The position numbers were made by a program, and so were the translations under genes. DNA of 64,000 bases from Triglochin maritima (taxonomy: Eukaryota > Streptophyta > Magnoliopsida > Alismatales > Juncaginaceae): the NCBI GenBank assembly GCA_963682175.1, contig OY821791.1, positions 25,223,826 to 25,287,825 of the forward strand, read 5' to 3'. This document shows positions 1 through 10,870 of this stretch, one piece after another; within the stretch, counting starts at the first letter, position 1; each line of letters opens with the position of its first letter. The notes under the pieces were generated by a model. That model was given only the letters and a program-made list of their open reading frames with translations. It had not been told where the DNA came from and ran no database searches.

Positions 1-63
1 CATTAGGCTAGGTGTGTGGACTGATTACATATATAGAGTCGACCCGTAGTATTACCGCATTCC

Positions 64-195
64 ATGATCGACAAAATGAGTCCAACGAGTCGTGTAGCTA
101 GATTGATTAATGCATCTTGTTCGGATTTTGTGGGTATATCCGCTGAAAACCCTCAGGAGACAGCACTCCTCCTCCTTGGCAACAAGGAAGTTTAA
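64..195 (+). CDS. conserved small ORF in gypsy 3' UTR (H copy)
   Basis: This 43-codon ORF begins MIDKMSPTSRVARL and ends LLLLGNKEV. The same reading frame occurs in B (38822-38953) and A (46019-46150), shortened in E (4806-4922, minus). In C it has a different N-terminus (35843-36046). The block DFVGISAENPQET is nearly invariant. I do not recognise a protein family. It lies directly upstream of the PPT and overlaps a GNRA-type hairpin, so the conservation may be RNA-driven, protein-driven or both. It could be the last exon of a lost env-like gene, but nothing shows this. Confidence 0.4.
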   Translation: MIDKMSPTSRVARLINASCSDFVGISAENPQETALLLLGNKEV

Positions 196-222
196 CGGCT
201 TGTTGCACATGCTAAGTGCAAC
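171..222 (+). other. conserved 3' UTR hairpin pair (H copy)
   Basis: Hairpin 1 is CCTCCTTG, loop GCAA, CAAGGAAG (171-190; last pair lost). Hairpin 2 is GTTGCAC, a 7-base loop, GTGCAAC (202-222). The same block occurs upstream of the 3' LTRs of A, B, C and E. The loop is GCAA or GCGA in every copy, both of GNRA form. The role is unknown; packaging, RNA stability or plus-strand priming are possible. Confidence 0.55.
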
Positions 223-326
223 CGTGATTCCTACGAAAGTGAGTTAGGATTTCTTGTTTTTTTTCGTATGCTTTTTCCTTTCTTTGTTTTGCTCGAGACT
301 AGCAAAAACTTAGGTGTGGGGGTATT

Positions 327-1900
327 TGATTGACATCATTTCATGCTTATATTTGTACCTTATATCCATTATCTTACACCTAAGCAATGCTATGTGACGA
401 GTTTTATGTTTAGTTTTCAGAAATAACGAGGTTTGAAGAGAAGAGCCATGAAAGGACCCAAAAGCAGGAAAAAAGGATCTAATTGTGAGACCTGGGGACC
501 AAGATGCAAGGGGGAAGGACCTGATCGTAAGACAGAAGGACCTAAGAGCAAAACAGGAAACTCCACACCATCATGAGGAGTATTTTGTCAATTCGATTCG
601 GGTCGGAGCTCCAATAAACCAACCAGATGCATCTAAGACCAAGAAACACTTCAAGAAAAGCCCACCAAGAAAACCAGACGGATCTAAACTTTATAGACCG
701 CCAATTGGCGGTCTGGAACCGCTAATTGGCGGTCCATTTAGCCCAGAATCCATCTAGTTTTCTGTAGCACGTGTATTAGTGTATTCTTAGTGTATTTTTG
801 GTATTGGTTTAGTCCCACATCGGGGGATTGTCCCGGATTAGCTTTTTCCATGCTTATAAATAGAACTCTTCACCTCCCATTGTATCCAGCTCCCTCTTGG
901 TGGCCATCTTCCCTACTAAGAGTGAAGCCTTGAAGCAAAACTCTAGTGGAGGAAGAGCTACTTGTAATTGAGTGAGTTAATAATATAAGTTTTCTCTTAA
1001 TGATGTTGTTTCTCTCTTAGTTTAATTTCCTTTCATTTGCATGCTTGTTTGTTTGTTTAGTTTTATGCTTCTTTAATATTTCTTGCTTAAGTAGTATAAA
1101 TTTCATTTCAGTATTATGTTTTCCTTTGCTAAATTAGTTAGTGTAATGAGTAGTGAGTAGTTCCATCCCCATTTGGGGGGTGGAGAAATATGTGATATAA
1201 TAATGTAGTGTATTAAGTGTGTGTTATTTTTATCCCTTGAGCTTTATATGATTTCCATAACCATCTAATGGGTCTCCACTCTTATCTTTGATATGCTAAT
1301 GCTCTTGAATGAAGCTTAGCTTATGCTTTGATTAGTGGACCTATTTTATGGGGAATGATAAAGTTAGGATATGGATGAAGCTAATATTGGAAACACAATT
1401 TGTAGTGTATGTACTCTTGTTGCCTTTTCCTTAGCTAATGTCTTGTATGTTTTAATGATGTAGTCATCTTAATTCATGTAGAGGCATAGTAGGGTCTAGT
1501 CTTTATACTTGAGTTCATGTAGCTTCATTCCAATCATTGTCTTGTATGTTTTAATGATGTAGTCTTATCTTAATTCATGTAGAGGCAAGATTGGATGTAG
1601 TTTTATGATTTCATGCACCACATGTTGTGAGGAGCTTAATTGAACACACACACACACACATCTTTATTTTCACATCAGTTCTCTACCCCCTTTGGGGTTT
1701 AGTTTTATTGCTTATCTTCATTTCCTTTGCATTTCATTTCAGCTTTGTAGTTTAGATTAGTATAATACATCTTTCTCCCTTCTTTTTACCTCTCGCCTTC
1801 GAATAAACCAAGTGTCGACACACCTCCCAGTGGACGACCCGTATTTGCCACCGCTTCAACGCGGCCGTGCACTTGCGGTTAAATTTAAAACGATCAATCA
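327..1900 (+). repeat. 3' LTR of gypsy element H (A-type)
   Basis: The LTR runs from TGATTGACATC to CGATCAATCA and follows a PPT. It aligns with the A LTRs, the solo LTR and, reversed, the E LTRs. U3 contains the 20-bp perfect palindrome AGACCGCCAATTGGCGGTCT (695-714) and a second dyad at about 718-736. A USE-like box (812-822) and TATAAATA (855-862) follow. A CA microsatellite is near 1645-1660. The right end abuts D 3' UTR sequence (CTCCA at 1901-1905 is the expected TSD copy; the left copy is outside the window). Confidence 0.88.
812..862 (+). promoter_or_regulatory. USE-like box plus TATA, H LTR
   Basis: GTCCCACATCG at 812-822 matches the plant snRNA upstream sequence element consensus RTCCCACATCG in the forward orientation. 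TATAAATA lies at 855-862 with exactly 32 bases between. The same spacing recurs in the LTRs of A, B and the solo element. Confidence 0.65.
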
Positions 1901-3140
1901 CTCCACATAGGGCTATCCCTACCACCCGTGTAACGGGAGTTCGGTCGGTGCATCCTAAGTAAGATGACTCGAGAGCACCATGCACAAAGTCCCCTCAGAC
2001 CTACTTTCCCGAGTGATAGGAGCCGTGCGAGAAGAGAGAACACCACTTATTCACTTATCTACATGGGAACCAAAACCCCTACACTTACAGTTTCACAAAA
2101 AGAGTTTAAGGACCCTTGACTACGACAAATTTTCTTATACTAACACACATGAATTATTGACTCACTAGGTTCAGGGTGGACTTCTTTAAATGTTTGAGTA
2201 CTGAAACCCTATGATTACATTCCCCCCGAGAGAAAATCGGGGTGCATCCTAACGACTCGATAAGACCTAATGCTAGTAAACTAGATATCCTAATACATCA
2301 AGTTCAAGACAATTTTGGGAGCTTTCTTTTTACTTTGCCTCTCAACGGTTTAGCGCATGCTAAACACACACAAAATATTTTCTTTCGCAAACACATGAAG
2401 ATTTTTGTAAGAAATGTGAAAATTTTAAAGCACTAGGCAAGCAAAAGAAGACAAGACACCCAAGGATCATGACAAGATATATCGATATTAAATGCAACAC
2501 ACTAACATGACCTTATCAATGCACACAAAAGAAAACAAAATCAAAGGAAAAGACTTAACTATGTACACACGTAACCCCCCCCACACACACCTACTTCATG
2601 CATTGTCCTCAATGAATGTGAGCATGATACTACATGGATTTATGCATGAAAAAGGGAAGATCTCACCAACATGAAGCGCAACAGGAAGTTCATGGTTATT
2701 GTGATGGACACAAACCCGAATTCCCTCAAAATCTGTGAGATACTGAAGAAGGGAGATAAATACGTGAAGAAATGGGGCCCAAGTACACAAGGGTTGGGGA
2801 CCACAACAATCAATGCTCGCTCATGGAGTATTTTATTACACGTTTTTTAGTTTTGTTTTGTTTTTTTCTTTCTTGCTTTTTTTCTTCTTTTTATTGATTT
2901 TGTACAAGATATATACATCAACAAAGATATTCTCATAATCATTTGGTCAAGGAACGTCAAATGAGAACATCAAGTTATGAGGACTAGAGACTTGCCAAGA
3001 TGGGCAAACTTCACTGGTACTTTGAGGTGTCATGTGGGGTGAAAGGTCAAAGCTGAAAGGCTCGAACCCCTCATGATATTGGTTGGATGTAGGCAACATG
3101 AAAGAGTTAAGTTGTGTTGCCTCACTAGGGTTTAGTTTCT
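1901..3140 (-). mobile_element. 3' part of gypsy element D
   Basis: Read on the minus strand, 3140-2930 is the end of the gag-protease reading frame, matching B 29820-29965 and 37373-37458. The rest is 3' UTR matching B 37459-38520. It includes a reversed internal PPT-like motif (AACCCCCCCCACACACCTAC region, 2573-2591) next to CATTGTCCTCAATG. T-rich runs near 2850-2900 correspond to the A-rich tract at 37500-37553 in B. No RT or integrase lies here. Confidence 0.8.
2671..2850 (+). CDS. antisense ORF in D 3' UTR
   Basis: This 59-codon ORF runs antisense to element D. Its core NPNSLKICEILKKGDKYVK recurs in the antisense ORFs of B (37730-37578), E (6004-6216) and A (45091-44852). It is lysine-rich, with no signal peptide or membrane segment and no family I recognise. 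Antisense additional ORFs are known from some plant gypsy lineages. Whether this one is expressed is unknown. Confidence 0.35.
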   Translation: MKRNRKFMVIVMDTNPNSLKICEILKKGDKYVKKWGPSTQGLGTTTINARSWSILLHVF

Positions 3141-4677
3141 TGATTTATTCGTTTTATATTAAACCGCAAGTGCACGGCCGCGTTGAAGCAGTGGCAAATA
3201 CGGGTCGATCCACAGGGAGGTGTGTCGACTTTTGGTTTGTGTGAAGGAGAGTGGGAAAGAAAGGAGAGAAAGGTTGGTTACACTAAATTACACTAAAATG
3301 CAAAAGGAAATGGAAGATAAGAAATAAAACTAAACCCCAAAGGGGGTAGAGAAATAATGTGAATATAAAAATGTGTGTGTGTTCAATTATGCTCCTCACA
3401 ACATGTAGTGCATGAAATCATAAAACTAAATCCAACTTTGCCTCCACATGAAATAAGATAAGATCATATCATTAAAGCATACAAGACAATAATTGGAATG
3501 AAGCTAAATGAACTAATGTATAAAGACTAGACCCTACTATGCCTCCACATGAAATAAGATAACCCAATATCATTAAAACATACAAGGTATGAACCAAGGT
3601 AAAGGCAACAAGAGTACATACACTACGAATTGTGTTTCCAATATTAATTCCATCCATATCCTCACCTTATCATTCCCCATCAAATAGGTCCACTAATCTA
3701 AGCATAAGCTAAGCTTCATTCAAGAGCATTAGCATATCAAAGATAAGAGTGAAATCTCATTAGATGGTTATGGAAATCATATAAGGCTCAAAAGATTAAG
3801 ATAACACACATCTAATACAATACATGATCATATCACATATTTCTCCACCCCCAAATGGGGATGGAACTACTCACTACTCATTACACTAACTACATTAACA
3901 AAATGAAACATTATACTGAAAGGAAATTCAACTAAGCAAGAAAGGAATTGAAAGAAACTAATTGAAATGAACATAAAACTAAAGAAACATGCAAGACATA
4001 AAATACAAGATTAAAAGAAACTAAGAACAATTATTTTATTAACAATGACTCATATTTTAAAGGAAGCATTCTTCTCCACCTTGAGTTTTGCTTCAAGACT
4101 TACTCCAAGTAGAGAGAATGCCACCAAGCAATGGGTAGTTTACAATAGAAGGTGAAGAGTTCTATTTATAGACATAGAAAAAGGTAATCTGGGACAATCC
4201 CCCGGTATGGGACTAAACAAATACCAGAAATACAATAAACACACTCTAATACATATGCCCACGAAAGCTTAGTGGATTCGGAGCCAAACAGACTGCCAAC
4301 TAGCGGTCTATCGGTTCTGGATCCATCTCGAATTTGTTGTGGCCTTTTCTGGATGTCTTTGTTGGTCTTTGATCCATATACTTCGTTTATTGGAGCTCCG
4401 ACCCGAAATGAATTGCCAAAATACTCCCCATGATGGTGTGGAGTTTTCTGTTTTGCTCTTTGGTCATTTGGTCTTACGTTCACGTCCTTCTCCCTTGCAT
4501 CTTAGTTCCCAGGTCTCACAACTCAGTCATTTTTCCATGCTCTTGGGTCCTTTTATGCTTCATCTCTTCAAACCTATTTATTTCTGAAATTTAAACATAA
4601 AACTCGTCACGTAGCATTGCTTAGGTGTAAGATAATGGATATAAGATACAAATATAAGCATGAAATAATGTCAATCA
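3141..4677 (-). repeat. 3' LTR of element E
   Basis: This is the A-type LTR read on the minus strand, bounded by TGATTGACATT at 4677 and AATAAATCA at 3141. The USE-like box has decayed to GTCCCATACCG while the TATA motif is kept. The U3 palindromes near 4286-4325 are degraded. It carries the imperfect tandem unit based on CTTGTATGTTTTAATGATGT. Confidence 0.87.
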
Positions 4678-4805
4678 AATACCCCCACACCTAAGTTTTT
4701 GCTAGTCCCGAGCAAAACAAAGAAAGAGAAAAGCAAACGAGAAATAAGAAATCCTAACTCACTTTCGTAGGAATCACGGTTGCACTTAGCACGTGCAACA
4801 AGCCG

Positions 4806-4922
4806 TTAAATCTCCTTGTCGCCAAAGAGGAGTGTTGTCTCTTGAGGGTTTTCAGCGGATATATCCACAAAATCCGAACAAGATGCATTATTTAATCTAG
4901 ACACTCGACTCGATGGACTCAT
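4806..4922 (-). CDS. conserved small ORF in gypsy 3' UTR (E copy)
   Basis: The first in-frame methionine gives 38 residues beginning MSPSSRVSRLNNASCSDF and ending FGDKEI. The upstream MI(N/D)K start of the other copies is out of frame here. The hairpin reads CCTCTTTG, loop GCGA, CAAGGAGA (4830-4811, minus). It has a wobble pair and keeps the GNRA loop. Confidence 0.35.
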   Translation of the reverse strand: MSPSSRVSRLNNASCSDFVDISAENPQETTLLFGDKEI

Positions 4923-6003
4923 TTTTATTGATCATTGGATAAGATAATCCTACGGGCCGACTCTATATAGGTAATCAGTCCACACATCTAGCCTAATGAA
5001 CCATTCGTGCAAGTTAAATAGGGGATTAAGTGAAAGACATGGACAACCTCAACATCCTCAAGTCATACAAAGTGTAAAGTCCATTAAGGTTCTTATTTGC
5101 TTTTTTTTTCTTTTTGTTTTTTTCTTATTTTTTTCTTTTTATTAGTTGGAGCTTCATTCTCCCAGGGTCAGGTTTCGTGCATCCCCATGAAGTCTTACAC
5201 TATCACGTACACCTTTCCCCAAAACTCCACATAGGGAAATCCCTACCACCTGTGTAACGGGAGTTCGGTCGGTGCATCCCAAGTCAGATCACTCGAACGC
5301 ACCAGGCACAAAGTCCCCTCAGACCTACTTTCCCGAGTGATATGAGTCGTGTGAGAAGAGAAAACACCTACTCACTTATTTCTTAGCTACACATGAACCA
5401 AACCCCTACACTTAATGTCTCACAACAAGATTTAAAGGGTCCTTGACTACAACAAACTCCCTTAAATTAACTGACACGAATTATTGACTCACTAGGTTCA
5501 AGGTGGACTTCTTTAATTATTTGAGTACTGAAACCCTATGATTACTCGCCCCCGAGGGAAAACTGGGGTACATCCTAACGACTAGATAAGTCCTAAAGCC
5601 ACTGTACTAGATATCCTAATGCATCAAGTTCAAGACAATTTTGGGAGCTTTCTTTTTACTTTGTCTCTCAACGGTTTTGCACATGCTAAACACACGCAAA
5701 ACCCACAAAACATTTTCTTTCGCAACACATGAAGATTTTGAAAGAAATGTGAAAATTTTAAAGCACTAGGCATGCAAAAGAAGACAAGTCACCCTAGGAT
5801 CATGGCAAGCAGGTATATCGATATTAAATGCAGCACACTAACATGACCCAATCAATGCACACAAAAGAAAAAAATCAAAGGAAAAGACTCGACTATGTAC
5901 ACACGTAAAACACCCTCTCACACCTACTTCATGCATTGTCCTCAATGAATGTGAGCAAGATACTACGTGAATTTATGCATGAAAAAGGAAAAATCTCACC
6001 AAT

Positions 6004-6216
6004 ATGAAGCGCAAAAAGAAGTTCAAGGTCATGTTGATGGACAAAAACACGAATTCGCTCAAAACCTGCGAGATGCTAAAGAAGGGATACAAATACGTGA
6101 AAGAAATGTGGCCCAAATACAGAAGTATTGGGGCCCACAACAATCAATGCTCGCTCATGGAGTCTTTTATTGTACTTTTTTGTTTTTTTTTGTTTTTTTG
6201 TTTTTTTATAATATAA
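6004..6216 (+). CDS. antisense ORF in E 3' UTR
   Basis: This 70-codon ORF runs antisense to E. The core NSLKTCEMLKKGYKYVKE matches the antisense ORFs of D, B and A. The C-terminal 20 or so residues are read through a T-rich run and are hydrophobic by composition, probably meaningless. The function is unknown. Confidence 0.35.
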   Translation: MKRKKKFKVMLMDKNTNSLKTCEMLKKGYKYVKEMWPKYRSIGAHNNQCSLMESFIVLFCFFLFFCFFII

Positions 6217-7406
6217 CTATGTACAAACATAAGTTTGAAAAGAATGTGTTCTAAAAGTTTTACTTTTATATGTCAATTATTATGAATTGAATGTACAAAC
6301 ATTTTGTTCCTTGATTATAGTAATCGTCTTTTGGAAGTGTTAAGGATGAAGCGCTTGGTCCTTAACGGTAGAGCTCTACAAGATAATGGTTTACATAAAT
6401 CAAAAGTTATTCACAATCATGGTAGTTAACATGGAACATTAATTACCGAGATAAGATTGTCGTGTTGGTCATCGATTGTTCTAGCTCTACAAATAATTGA
6501 CGACACGAGTATATAAAAGAGGAAAAGATTACTTTTATATATTGAATAGACCTAACAAGTAAAACATTATGGAATTGTGTTTCCTGTCATTAAAGTTTTT
6601 ACTGTGTCTTGGATCCTAAGATATGAGACTTATATCTTTTCACTCAAGAAGTGTTTAATTTAATTATTGTCAGAAGCTACCAATGAGTGTAGTGATAACG
6701 GCAATAGTTCGTTGAACATGACTTGTGCTGGAAAAGATAGCTAGTCAAACGATTATCATTGCCCCTCTTAATTGAGTGATGATATTAGTGGGCCCCTTGA
6801 TAAAGCAAAATTATAATGTGCACAATGTAACTTGAGTTAAGTTACATAGTTATAATTAGCTTAAAGAGATCAAGAAATGAATATAATAAAAAGATGACAC
6901 ATTTCTAATTTGTATATATTCTTAATATCATGAGGCAATGGACGGACACAAGTGGTGCACTTACATCACTAAATGGATCGTGTTTTGGTTTGGGTGGAAC
7001 AACGACATCTATGTTAATTGGGTAACTATAATGTGTAGCTAGATACCGCTTATAGTTTGAGATATTAAGTGTTTAATATCGCTGCCAATTTGGCTTAGAT
7101 CCTCCAATATGTCACACTACAAAACTGGGAAACAAGAGGTTGATTTTAAGTTCATATGATGTGTCGGGTTTCATGTGAAAATAGGACACATGTGGTCAAT
7201 TAATTAAAATCAATATGTTATGAAAATTAACATAATTAGAATCATAATAAATTCATATGAGGTGTATATATTATGGGGTGTAATAATTAAATATTACATA
7301 AGATATGAATTTGCTAAAAACCCCAAAAGATCAAATTTTGTTGGAAATAAATCCAAAATTTGACAAAGGTAAAATCGGGGTCAAACACGATGAAACGTTC
7401 ATGGTT

Positions 7407-7756
7407 CGGTCGACCGGGGCATCTTCGGATCGGTTAACCGAATAGGGAACGGGTAAGCGCAATTGGTTGACCGAGATTGCCCAGAGTGCCTGGACAATCG
7501 GGTTTGGTTAACCGATTTGAAACGGTCAACCGAGAAGTAGTATTTTCGGTAGACCGAAGGTGACCCGGTCATCCAATGACTATGTTCCAGGAGCGATTTT
7601 GGTGGGTCAAAGGTAGACCGATTACCAGACATGGTTCGTCCGAATTCTTCTAGGGAATTTTTGTCATACGGATTCGGTCGACCGTCTAGCTCATGGTGCA
7701 CCAAACACGTGTTATAACCGAATGGTTCGGTTGACCGAATAATACTCGGTCTACCG
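7407..7756. promoter_or_regulatory. array of CGGTNNACCG palindromes in copia U3
   Basis: Seven exact CGGTNNACCG palindromes lie at 7407, 7431, 7523, 7547, 7675, 7728 and 7747. Near matches start at 7464, 7505, 7611 and about 7694. The array lies about 180-530 bp upstream of the TATA box. It recurs in the F 3' LTR (about 15248-15597) and in the diverged G LTRs (54238-54420, 61463-61781). It looks like a cluster of dimeric transcription-factor sites; the factor is unknown. Confidence 0.6.
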
Positions 7757-7935
7757 AACAAGAACGATTCTGCCTGAATTATTAAGAGATTAATTAAATC
7801 ATTGGTGGAATAATTCCAGATTTAATTAAAACGTTTTTTGTGGGTGATTAAGTGGAATTTAGAGATCAACTTTAGGAGAGAAAAACAAGGGATCATTGCT
7901 AAATAATAGCTCTTGATAAGGATGTTTTGGGAGCC

Positions 7936-7943
7936 TATAAAAG
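7936..7943 (+). promoter_or_regulatory. TATA box of copia F 5' LTR
   Basis: TATAAAAG lies in the context GAGCCTATAAAAGGGC. The same box is at 15772-15779 in the 3' LTR, and TATAAATA is in G (61283-61276, minus). Transcription would begin about 25-35 bp downstream, defining the U3/R border. Confidence 0.7.
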
Positions 7944-8395
7944 GGCACCTATTCCTACTTGTTTTAAGAGTAATGCAAAATTCTTTCTCTCATTAATCTC
8001 TCCCTAATCACCACGAAATTTCTCTTAGTAAAATTAAGTTTGGAGATTAGAATCTCAGGATCTTAAAGAGGGGTAATTATTTTGATTCTAAACCTTGTTA
8101 GAGATTGATTGACTAGCTCCTTTCTCTCTAACCTTGTTTATAGTTTGGTGAACACTCAGAGGCCATTCCGTGGACGATTCAGCGGGCAACGCGACTCCGG
8201 ATCATACAAAAGGTTTTAGAGAACCTTTAGGTATGATTCTATCTTTGTGGATTATTTTAATAAATGTAGGTTGCATGTTATTAGAATCAAACACAAATAG
8301 ATGTACATAAACTTGCTGAAAATATGAAAACGATCTTGTATGATGTATTAAATTTTTTAAAATATATACATACGTGGGGACACGAAATCCTACAG

Positions 8396-8407
8396 CGGTA
8401 TCAGAGC
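8396..8407 (+). other. PBS for initiator tRNA-Met (copia F)
   Basis: CGGTATCAGAGC, two bases after the LTR end, matches the complement of the plant initiator tRNA-Met 3' end (TGGTATCAGAGC) except for its first base. G has the exact sequence (60819-60808, minus). Confidence 0.88.
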
Positions 8408-9890
8408 TTTTAGTTCATATTTTCAACAATTAGACTATATAATTAATTTTAGTTTACCATCTACAATCAAAACAATTCAAGTTTTATGTCTTTTTCGAGT
8501 TTTCGATAGTTTTGTTGATTTAATTCTAAATTGATTCTTCTGATAGTTTTAAATGTTTTAAAACACATCATATGAATGTTAGAATTAAGATTTAGACTTA
8601 TGTCTGATTTATAGAATTTTCGTTTTAATTAAATGATTATTTTATAAGGAATCAACAAAACGAAAAAGGCATATGTTTATCTTTCTTTAAATGTTTTATT
8701 TTAGAAATTGGATAAACAGCGGTTCAAATATTTTATGAATTGAACTATGGATGCATAAAATCATTTTTAATGGATTTCAAATGATTTTATAATTGTTTAA
8801 TTTAGAGATGCATGATAAACTAACTCGAGTAATATATAGTATATGTACATGCGTTGCTCGAGTTCTCTAATGCAGGGATATGTGAGTTTATATGTTCCAT
8901 CGAAGCCATGTGTGAATGAATGAATGAATGTATATGTTATTATTATTCAATCACAGGGGCTTATGTATGTAAAAGCCAAATTTTATTTCTATGTATATGC
9001 CTGCATATGAGAGGATTTTTACGTAGGACTTGCACTAGACAATTTTCAAAATTGAGAGATGCATGTTTATATTTTTGCAATATCAACGTCCATGGTGCAA
9101 GAGGAAGACGCTGAAGAAGCGCAAGGATCAAGGATCAAAGATCAGGGATCAAAGATCAAGGACGCGGGAACATATAAACTCACTTAATGTTTGCGTGAAT
9201 GGATTTATTTATGTTTGTGTGCTTGATATATATGTGATTGTATGGATGAATGTTAGGTTGTTTATAGATGATAAATATGCATGATCACCTAAATTCCAAA
9301 ATCACATATAAATGTTTAAATTGTCCAACCAAAAAATTAAGAGTATCTTTCTTTCTTATTTCATCCACTAGCAGCCATCGATCGAGGGATATTCTGCTCG
9401 CCCTTAGCGGGAGATAGCTTCCTCCATCTTTGGGAATAGTGGGAGATATATGGTTGTCTATTGTTGTGCCACGAATAGATGTACGAGGTGCGATTCACCC
9501 TTAGCGGACACCGAGTATATTTGTTTGTGAATACAATGGATAAACGTATGTCGTATCAAATGAAATAAGTTTTCTTAACAAGACCTGGAGCCCTAGCTCA
9601 GTTTTGGGAAAGAGAGTTTTTCTTACGAGGATTGGTCATATTCCCTCCTAATTAAAACGACAAGAGTCATAAGAGTTTGAAAATGCAAATGTTGCGATAT
9701 TTCGAAATGGTTATGATTAGAAAAATGTTTTCTTACCTTGATTTTATAATATATCCGATAGCCCTTAGCTAGTTTATGTTATAATTGATAGGATCTTGGA
9801 TTACTGCATTTATGGACAAATTTTTATTTGCGGTATTGATTTTTAAAACATAAAATTGACATTAAATCCCATATAATTTATTTTGTAGAA
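8408..9890 (+). other. leader of copia F, no gene
   Basis: This AT-rich untranslated leader contains TGAATGAATGAATGAATG (about 8912-8929), a GATCAAG-type tandem tract (about 9120-9165) and three CCCTTAGC motifs. Positions 9328-9436 are the apparent donor of filler DNA now at 16915-17023. No convincing ORF is visible; the short ORFs here are not shared in frame with G. Confidence 0.75.
9120..9165 (+). repeat. short tandem repeat GATCAAG/GATCAGG in copia leader
   Basis: About six imperfect 7-8 bp units (AAGGATC, AAAGATC, AGGGATC). The corresponding tract in G (60057-60103) is an expanded, diverged version, so the repeat is an old family feature. Confidence 0.6.
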
Positions 9891-10846
9891 ATGTCGAATA
9901 TTCAACCTATTGTGCGATCTATGATTGAAAAACATCCTTTGGCAAATGATGGGTCAAACTTCAACTCAAGCTGAATATCGTGTTAAAGTTTGAGAAACTG
10001 TCTCATATTTTGGATGGTGAAATCCCAAAATTAAATGAGAGGGCAACCGATAGCGAGAGAGAGGCAAAAACCAAGTGGGAAGACCAAGTGAACCAGGTTC
10101 ACGGTATATTGTTAGCATCCATGGGTGACTCGCTTCAGGCAAAATACTTGGATTCAAAACCCAAGAAGACCATGGAAGCTTTAACAAACATGTTCATGGA
10201 TAGTTCTAGAAAAGAGCGTTATAAGACCACCATTGCACTCACAAGGTGCCACATGGCGGAGGGAACATCGGTATCCATGCATTTTCTCACGATGTAAGGA
10301 TACCTTGAGAAGTTGTTGAAGCTCTCTTCCCCGGTGCCCGATGACATTGCGGAAGATTTGATTCTTGGCTCTCTAGCCCCATCCTACAAGGACTTCATTA
10401 TGCACTATCATGTGCGTGAGAAAGGGGTGAGTCTTGAGGAACTTCACAAAGCTCTCAAAACGGCTGAAACTGACATGGGCAAGGGTCGGGACAAGCACGT
10501 CCTAGCCGTCCATGGAGGGAGCAAGAAGATCACCAAAGGTAAAGGCAAATTCACCAAGAATACGTCAATCAAGAGCAAGGGAGTAGGAGGTGGTCGTGCA
10601 AGTGCCTCAAGGGGAAAATCTTTGAAATCTCCGACTCCCAATACGGAGTGCTTTCACTGTGGTGAAAGGGGACACATCCGGCCAAATTGCCCCAAGTACA
10701 AGGAAGACCTTGACAATGGAATGATTGAACGTAAGCGCCCCAAAAAGGCTAAGGGTATATTTGTTATTGAGATAAATTTAGCCACCTCTGTCCATGATTG
10801 GGTAATTGATACCGGATCTTGTGCTCACATAATCTCTAATGTGTAG
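9891..10846 (+). pseudogene. copia F gag and start of protease
   Basis: ATG at 9891 begins MSNIQPIVRSMIEKHPL, the same start as in G. A deletion of about 10 bp near 9972, relative to G, breaks the frame. A stop at 10295-10297 follows SMHFLTM. The rest continues open to 10846 with a CCHC zinc knuckle CFHCGERGHIRPNC (10649-10690). The protease active site is DTGS (10808-10819). A TAG at 10844-10846 ends it just before LLKDRKELVK. The encoded capsid-nucleocapsid would coat element RNA. Confidence 0.88.
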
Positions 10847-10870
10847 CTACTAAAGGATAGGAAGGAACTC

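Larger units (their letters stand above)
1..326 (+). mobile_element. 3' UTR of truncated gypsy element H
   Basis: This is the tail of a plus-strand Ty3/gypsy element whose body lies left of the window. It aligns by eye with the 3' UTRs of B (38759-39084) and A (45960-46278). It holds a 43-codon ORF, a conserved hairpin block, a TTTTGCT/AGCAAAA hairpin at 287-307, and the polypurine tract at about 310-326 directly before the LTR. No polymerase gene is visible in this piece. Confidence 0.85.
4678..6235 (-). mobile_element. 3' UTR of element E
   Basis: Read leftward, this is the standard gypsy 3' UTR. A T-rich tract (6170-6215) comes first, then the antisense-ORF region, the internal PPT-like motif (reverse of 5905-5925), the small ORF, the hairpins and the terminal PPT beside 4678. 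The right edge at 6235 is where copia F inserted (TSD AAGTT 6231-6235). Confidence 0.82.
6236..8394 (+). repeat. 5' LTR of copia F
   Basis: The LTR starts TGAAAAGAATGTG and ends GAAATCCTACA. It holds a palindrome array (7407-7756) upstream of a TATA box TATAAAAG (7936-7943). It differs from the 3' LTR by scattered substitutions and small indels, densest in the first 150 bp. Confidence 0.93.

Noticed and set aside
1..1900. solo LTR
   Set aside because: The preceding 326 bp are gypsy 3' UTR and PPT, so this is the 3' end of an element cut by the window edge.
5967..6254. host gene on the plus strand
   Set aside because: It lies in the 3' UTR of E, its first half is in a different frame from the related antisense ORFs, and it ends in a T-rich run.
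7407..7756. CRISPR-like array
   Set aside because: Copies are 10-bp palindromes with irregular spacing in a plant LTR; there are no direct repeats with uniform spacers and no cas genes.
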